From: an uncultured Sulfolobales archaeon
GTDB taxonomy: Archaea > Thermoproteota > Thermoprotei_A > Sulfolobales > Desulfurococcaceae
Assembly (NCBI GenBank): GCA_938003605.1
Contig: CALKYD010000099.1
Coordinates: forward strand, 1 to 9,097
Reading direction: 5' to 3'
DNA length: 9,097 nt
In this document: positions 5,577 through 9,097 of the stretch, in pieces
How positions within the stretch are numbered: position 1 is the stretch's first letter
How the letters are laid out: each line of letters starts with the position of its first letter
Program-made: the position numbers and the translations under genes
Notes under the pieces: model-generated
The model's input: only the letters and a program-made list of their open reading frames with translations
Database searches by the model: none
Told to the model about the DNA's origin: nothing

Positions 5577-5828
5577 CTATGCCTCTGCTTCAGCACTACT
5601 TTCTTCAAGCAATTGCGCATTCGATTTCTCCAAGACTACTTCATAAGGTATTCCCAAAGCATCTACTATAACTTTTATCTGAGCCCTTATGCCTATTAAC
5701 TCTAGTGCTTCAGCGAGATCTAAGTGATCTTTTGATAATAGCTCGTGCTCCCTGATCTTTAGGTCCTCTAAGTAAGTCACGTACTTCCTATCAATCTTGG
5801 AGAGAATATCCTTATGCTTTCCACTCAT
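5577..5828 (-). CDS. small hypothetical protein, charged and helix-rich
   Basis: This 83-residue frame runs from ATG 5828-5826 to TAG. The sequence is highly charged and predicted helical: KHKDILSKIDRKYVTYLEDLKIREHELLSKDHLDLAEALELIGIRAQIKVIVDALGIPYEVV, then an acidic Glu/Ala/Ser tail (EESSAEAEA). It has no cysteines, no signal peptide and no membrane segment, so it is probably a soluble cytoplasmic protein. I do not recognise a family. A TATA box (CTTTATAG, minus strand, 5854-5847) lies about 23 bases before the ATG, which supports a real, leaderless gene. It follows the membrane-anchored gene at 5940-6722 on the same strand, separated by 111 bases with its own promoter. Confidence 0.65.
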   Translation of the reverse strand: MSGKHKDILSKIDRKYVTYLEDLKIREHELLSKDHLDLAEALELIGIRAQIKVIVDALGIPYEVVLEKSNAQLLEESSAEAEA

Positions 5829-5846
5829 AATTCAAATAACACCCCT

Positions 5847-5854
5847 CTATAAAG
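5847..5854 (-). promoter_or_regulatory. TATA box of the small hypothetical gene
   Basis: On the minus strand CCCTTTATAGAGGGG contains a TTTATA core whose centre is about 23 bases upstream of ATG 5828, placing transcription start at the start codon. The flanking CCC/GGG makes the box part of a small palindrome. Confidence 0.5.
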
Positions 5855-5939
5855 GGCTTTTGCTTGCAGCAGCTTTAGAGCACTCTACTCAGTATTACTT
5901 AAGTTGTAATGCCGTAGACCTAGGCTTCTCGCGGATTCA

Positions 5940-6722
5940 CTAGACTTTGCTCATGATTGAGTGCTTAACGTATATTGCTAAAGAAGCTATCGTTGTAGCA
6001 ATTATCAACAGTATAATGATCCACCTTAAAGTGCCGTAAGGTTCTTCTTCACTTCCGCTAGCACTGATGGGGCTGCTGGACTGCTCTAGAGTTATTGAAG
6101 TAGCAGTCGTCGTTTCTTGAGGCAGCTTTACCTTAACTCCACATACACTGCTTATTTTAAAGTATTCACCTCTCTTAAATAAATCCTTGACTTCCGTATC
6201 ATTGCACCCAATTACTTCTACTTTTTCAAGAGAGACTTTAGGCTTTGGAATCTCCTTACTCACGGAGTCACTTATTATCGATATTCCAAAAACCCTCCCA
6301 ACTTCCCCTAAACTTACTTCCCCCTCTGCGTTGAGCGCTATGTAATATGCTTTGTTTTCAATTTTATCAATTAAGAGCATTAGCTCTAACTCACTGCTTG
6401 TAACTAAGCCTATGTCAGTCCAATTGCTTGGACTATGGATTAAGTATATGGTTGGATGACTTTTATCCGGATCCTTGAGTATTATGAATCCATAACTATA
6501 GATCCCGCGGTCAAGGGAGTCTAAAGCTATGTAGAAGTATGAGTAGTCGTGGAACTCGTGGATCCTCACATTAGCTACGAGCACTAAGTACTTGTCATTT
6601 AAATCAGCTTCATAATACAATGGTGCTTCAACAAGTTCCTGCACTAACACTACGAGTGCGTTGACCGTCAGTAGGGCTACTGCAACAGCTATCGCTATCA
6701 ATACTTTACTCAAAGCACACAC
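5940..6722 (-). CDS. membrane-anchored extracytoplasmic protein of unknown function
   Basis: This 260-residue protein has two membrane segments: residues about 7-29 (VLIAIAVAVALLTVNALVVLV) are a signal peptide or anchor, and 232-253 (LRWIIILLIIATTIASLAIY) form a C-terminal helix followed by a short basic tail (VKHSIMSKV). The domain between them (about 32-200) is beta-rich, with a Cys173/Cys194 pair that could form a disulfide outside the cell. A Thr/Ser/Glu-rich linker (202-228) joins it to the C-terminal anchor. This is the usual plan of archaeal cell-surface proteins tethered to the membrane. I do not recognise the ectodomain family. The start is GTG 6722, with GGAG 6 bases before it; TTG 6713 is an alternative. 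A TATA box, CCTATAAG (minus strand, 6769-6762), lies about 43 bases upstream. Confidence 0.75.
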   Translation of the reverse strand: MCALSKVLIAIAVAVALLTVNALVVLVQELVEAPLYYEADLNDKYLVLVANVRIHEFHDYSYFYIALDSLDRGIYSYGFIILKDPDKSHPTIYLIHSPSNWTDIGLVTSSELELMLLIDKIENKAYYIALNAEGEVSLGEVGRVFGISIISDSVSKEIPKPKVSLEKVEVIGCNDTEVKDLFKRGEYFKISSVCGVKVKLPQETTTATSITLEQSSSPISASGSEEEPYGTLRWIIILLIIATTIASLAIYVKHSIMSKV

Positions 6723-6905
6723 GCTCCAGCAATAATGTAATGCTTGAGGGCTATTAATTGCTTATAGGCGGAGTGGGGAGAGTGGACAAGAGATATGCGC
6801 GCCTAGGATGGTCAAGGCATAGGTGAATGGAGCCCGTGGCGTTGTCCCCGACTGAACTCCATACATCATTGGTGAAGCAAGCGATCCAGCTAGTGGGGCC
6901 AACCC
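6723..6905. other. gene-free stretch upstream of the membrane gene, with hairpins
   Basis: This stretch carries the promoter of the minus-strand membrane gene (about 6762-6769) and no convincing gene. TGGAG 6828-6832 can pair with CTCCA 6857-6861, followed closely by ACA. A compact hairpin nests GGGG-CCAA-CCCC (6895-6906) inside CCAG/CTGG (6886-6911) and so abuts and overlaps the repeat element that follows. A TATA-like CTTATAGG (about 6761-6768) could also be read on the plus strand, giving an RNA through 6790-6970; this is inference. Confidence 0.3.
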
Positions 6906-6968
6906 CTCTGGGAGTTAAAGGCATCCACAAGCGTCATCAGGCACCGTTAGTGGGGGAACGCGGAGGAG
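6906..6968. repeat. hairpin element, copy B, with core shared with 5201-5269
   Basis: The core 6920-6961 matches 5221-5263 with transitions only and one gap. As in copy A, the core is flanked by sequences able to pair, CTCTGGGAGTT (6906-6916) with AACGCGGAGGAG (6957-6968), though here the stem is interrupted by mismatches. An alternative stem GCGT 6931-6934 with ACGC 6958-6961 also exists. It lies between translin (upstream on the minus strand) and the membrane-anchored gene. Identity is unknown. Confidence 0.5.
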
Positions 6969-7010
6969 CGGGAGACTGAGCAATGCTTGCTTTAAGCACT
7001 AGTACTGCTT

Positions 7011-7649
7011 TTAAGGAGCAATCTTATGACTTAGTTTCTCCATCAATTTATTAGCATTAAATGCATTTATGAATAAGACCTTTGTGTCCTCAATGAGTCT
7101 TCGCGCAACGTCTACTTTATGCCTTAAGCCTGGAGTTAAAGCATCTGGGAATGATATTTTCCTCAACCTCTGATATATTTCCTCCATAACGTCTATGTAC
7201 AAGCTTGCTTCATTAAATGACCCTGCCTTTATTAAGTCTATGGCAAGCCTCCTCAGCTCACCAACGACGTCTCCTAAGCCTTGGAGATACGGTATGTAGG
7301 GAACGCCGAGCTCCTGTAGACTAGTGAGCCTTCTTTCATGCGTTAAGTCGAGGAGAATCCTTGCCTCAACATATTCAGCTAGGCAGCCATGTATTAGCCC
7401 GCAATACATTAAGTCTGGGTGGTCTGAGAGCTTCTCCAATAAATTCCTAACAGCTACTGAGGCTTCGTTCAACAACTTCCCCGCTTCATTAAACCTACGT
7501 AAATGCACTAGCCTAATGGCTTCAGCACTCAGCCTAGTGATCTCCCTACTAACTGCAATGGCTTCCTCTCTAACCCTATCCTTAACAGTGAGTAGGGATT
7601 CTATGAACTCCAAGTCTCTCTCAACGACTTCACTAACGCCTTCAACCAC
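7011..7649 (-). CDS. translin family RNA-binding protein / ribonuclease (archaeal C3PO-like)
   Basis: Translin and TRAX are all-helical proteins that assemble into octameric barrels (C3PO) binding or cutting single-stranded RNA. From GTG 7649 the protein has 212 residues. The family core is plain: an ExxE motif in AEYVEARILLD, TSLQELGVPYIPYLQGLGDVVGELRRLAIDLI, IYQRLRKISFPDAL and PGLRHKVDVARRLIEDTKVLF. The ExxE glutamates match catalytic TRAX positions, so nuclease activity is plausible. The frame stays open to ATG 7793, adding 48 residues unlike translin. I prefer GTG 7649 because GGTGG lies 5 bases before it and family length fits. A TATA box at 7802-7809 would also put transcription start inside the longer frame. 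The gene is divergent from GlyRS; the next genes downstream on the same strand are the two orphans. Confidence 0.88.
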   Translation of the reverse strand: MVEGVSEVVERDLEFIESLLTVKDRVREEAIAVSREITRLSAEAIRLVHLRRFNEAGKLLNEASVAVRNLLEKLSDHPDLMYCGLIHGCLAEYVEARILLDLTHERRLTSLQELGVPYIPYLQGLGDVVGELRRLAIDLIKAGSFNEASLYIDVMEEIYQRLRKISFPDALTPGLRHKVDVARRLIEDTKVLFINAFNANKLMEKLSHKIAP

Positions 7650-7885
7650 AATTTCCACCACTAGCACTAACTCATAATGGATGCTAATAACTCCACCTGC
7701 TAATCCACTCACATAAGCATTGCAAAGGCTACTGAGTGGAAAATCATTGCCCTGCCCACTTACCCTAAGGCTGTGCACATGGTGGTCGAGCATTCTTCAA
7801 AGCTTATAACCCTATCCACTGCTTATCTTTCAGTTATAGAGTCAACGTTGAGATACCCATACTTGTGGAAGGAGGGTAGAACAGC
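7650..7885. promoter_or_regulatory. divergent promoter region of translin and glycyl-tRNA synthetase
   Basis: For translin (minus strand) there is a TATA-like GTTATTAG at about 7691-7684, giving a leader of about 12 bases, and a more distant GGTTATAAGC over 7811-7802. For GlyRS (plus strand) AGCTTATAAC 7801-7810 and CAGTTATAGAG 7831-7841 are TATA candidates. GGAGGGT at 7871-7877 is a strong Shine-Dalgarno 8 bases before ATG 7886. A 6-base inverted repeat, CCACTC 7705-7710 with GAGTGG 7734-7739, lies in the part I consider untranslated. Confidence 0.45.
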
Positions 7886-9097
7886 ATGTTAGAAGAGCAG
7901 TGGGAGGAGTTCAACAAGTTGTTGAGGAGTAGAGGGTACTTATGGCCATCCTATGAAATATATGGGGGAGTGGCTGGACTCTACGACTTTGGGCCAGCTG
8001 GAACACTTCTTAAAAACAACATTATTGAATTGTGGAGGAAGCACTTCATATATAAGCAGTACGGCTTAGTCGTAGAAATAGAGACGCCTATAGTAACTCC
8101 ACAAATAGTTCTTAAAGCCAGTGGGCACGAAGACCACTTTACAGACCCTGTTGTTGAATGCTTGAAGTGCGGCAGGACGTATAGAGCAGATCACTTAGTT
8201 GAAGAGTCAACGGGCATAAAGGTAGAAGGGCTATCGCTAGAGGAAATAAAATCCATCATTAATGATAGGGGAGTGAAGTGCCCGATCGATGGAGGAGATC
8301 TCTCAGCGCCAAAGCATGCCCTACTACTGTTTAGAACGGAAATAGGTCCATATAAAGGGGCTTTAGGCTACATCAGGCCGGAGACTGCTCAAGGAATGTT
8401 CACTTCCTTTAAACACGTGCTTGCAGCTATGGGTGAAAGACTCCCAATAGGCATAGCTCAAATAGGTAAAGTGGGGAGGAATGAGATATCGCCTAGGCAG
8501 GGCCTCATCAGGCTAAGGGAGTTCACTATAATGGAGCTCGAGTTCTTCTTCGATCAATCCAAGAGCTTGGAGGAATCTATGGAGTACTTGACTAATGAAT
8601 TGCTTGACGTAAAGCTTAGAGTGCTATACAATGATTTAAAAGCATATGGAGTTAAAGAGCCTGTTGAAGCACCTCTAAGGGATTTCCTCAGTAAGGGAGT
8701 AATAATTAACCCATGGCTTGCTTACTGGATGGTTGTTGGGCAAAGATTTGTTGAGAGCCTTGGGATCCCTAGAAATGCTACATACTTTGAAGAGAAGCTC
8801 CCACATGAAAGAGCTCATTACTCAGCTCAAACATTTGACCAACTAGTGTACAGCAAGAGGTATGGGTGGATTGAAGTAGCTGGCTACGCGTATAGAACTG
8901 ACTACGATTTAAGAGGTCACATGGCTTATTCTAAAGCAGACCTAACTTACTTCAAGAAGTATGAAAAGCCCGTTGAGAGCACTTCAAGAAAGCTTGTGCC
9001 AGATGTAGTCAGTATAAAGAGGGACTTCAAGGATTCTGCACCACTAATATTATCCGAGGTACTTAAGCTAAACAGCGATCTCTTAGAGAGATCTTTG
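7886..9097 (+). CDS. glyS: glycyl-tRNA synthetase, archaeal/eukaryotic alpha2 type (3' truncated by window)
   Basis: Class II aminoacyl-tRNA synthetase charging tRNA-Gly. The frame runs from ATG 7886 for 404 codons to the window edge without a stop; the usual archaeal length is near 570, so the C-terminal anticodon-binding domain is mostly missing here. Visible hallmarks are GVAGLYDFGPAGTLLKNN (residues 28-45), a metal-binding insert with Cys92-x2-Cys95 (CLKCG), the motif 2 region LLLFRTEIGPYKGALGYIRPETAQGMF, and IGKVGRNEISPRQGLIRLREFTIMELEFFF. The second half of the metal site reads CPIDGG (Cys132, Asp135) where CPxCGG is usual. GGAGGGT eight bases upstream supports the start. No coding sequence remains after 9097 in this window. 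Confidence 0.97.
   Translation, partial: MLEEQWEEFNKLLRSRGYLWPSYEIYGGVAGLYDFGPAGTLLKNNIIELWRKHFIYKQYGLVVEIETPIVTPQIVLKASGHEDHFTDPVVECLKCGRTYRADHLVEESTGIKVEGLSLEEIKSIINDRGVKCPIDGGDLSAPKHALLLFRTEIGPYKGALGYIRPETAQGMFTSFKHVLAAMGERLPIGIAQIGKVGRNEISPRQGLIRLREFTIMELEFFFDQSKSLEESMEYLTNELLDVKLRVLYNDLKAYGVKEPVEAPLRDFLSKGVIINPWLAYWMVVGQRFVESLGIPRNATYFEEKLPHERAHYSAQTFDQLVYSKRYGWIEVAGYAYRTDYDLRGHMAYSKADLTYFKKYEKPVESTSRKLVPDVVSIKRDFKDSAPLILSEVLKLNSDLLERSL

Noticed and set aside
5460..5699. 79-codon plus-strand open frame
   Set aside because: It lies largely antisense to the better-supported small gene at 5577-5828 and reads as low-quality sequence.
6828..6866. H/ACA guide RNA (TGGAG/CTCCA stem followed by ACA)
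   Set aside because: The stem is too short and the upper stem, pocket and kink-turn cannot be assigned.
6930..6945. C/D box sRNA on the minus strand (CTGATGA) within copy B
   Set aside because: The box is not kept at the matching place in copy A and no paired D box at suitable spacing was found.
7705..7739. CCACTC/GAGTGG inverted repeat as another copy of the repeated element
   Set aside because: The spacing and interior differ from copies A and B; resemblance is limited to CCAC/GTGG ends.

Overview
The window looks like chromosomal DNA from a thermophilic archaeon of the Thermoproteota (crenarchaeal / TACK side). The evidence is: archaeal TATA/BRE promoters; a transcription factor B whose zinc ribbon keeps only one cysteine of each pair, as in Sulfolobus-type TFB; an archaeal Rpo12 and an aIF1; intron-containing tRNA genes with GC-rich stems and no encoded CCA; an archaeal translin; and an archaeal/eukaryotic-type glycyl-tRNA synthetase. 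Base composition is moderate outside the tRNAs. No transposase, phage gene, CRISPR array or other sign of recent transfer is visible.

Layout. 1-714: the 3' end of an unrecognised gene (+) converges, with a 12-base overlap, on an Lrp/AsnC-like regulator (-). 715-1044: divergent regulatory stretch with a strong TATA box and small hairpins. 1045-1947: agmatinase-family ureohydrolase (+). 1948-2208: non-coding. 2209-2355: a 48-codon gene for RNA polymerase subunit Rpo12/RpoP (-), divergent from aIF1/SUI1 (2451-2765, +) across a near-palindromic TATA box. 2797-3735: TFB (-). 3834-3923: tRNA-Gln(UUG) with an intron (-). 4035-4994: HtrA/DegP-type serine protease without a signal peptide (+), convergent with tRNA-Tyr(GUA), also with an intron (5033-5122, -). 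5123-5576: a gene-free stretch crowded with inverted repeats. 5577-5828, 5940-6722 and 7011-7649: three minus-strand genes, namely a small orphan, a membrane-anchored extracytoplasmic orphan and a translin-family protein. 7886 to the end: glycyl-tRNA synthetase (+), cut by the window edge.

How the genes relate. Most of the content is core information processing: transcription (Rpo12, TFB), translation (aIF1, two tRNAs, GlyRS) and RNA metabolism (translin). To this are added polyamine metabolism (agmatinase) and protein quality control (HtrA). Genes are mostly single-gene units with their own promoters, so the window is not one operon or pathway.

The most unusual signal lies between genes. 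A hairpin-forming element at 5201-5269 and another at 6906-6968 share a 42-43-nt core. By my hand alignment the cores differ by 12 substitutions, all of them transitions, and one single-base gap. This suggests a repeated structured RNA or DNA element that I could not match to any known family. Two open frames (agmatinase and translin) also extend upstream of better-supported start codons, and those extensions are probably leader or promoter DNA rather than protein.
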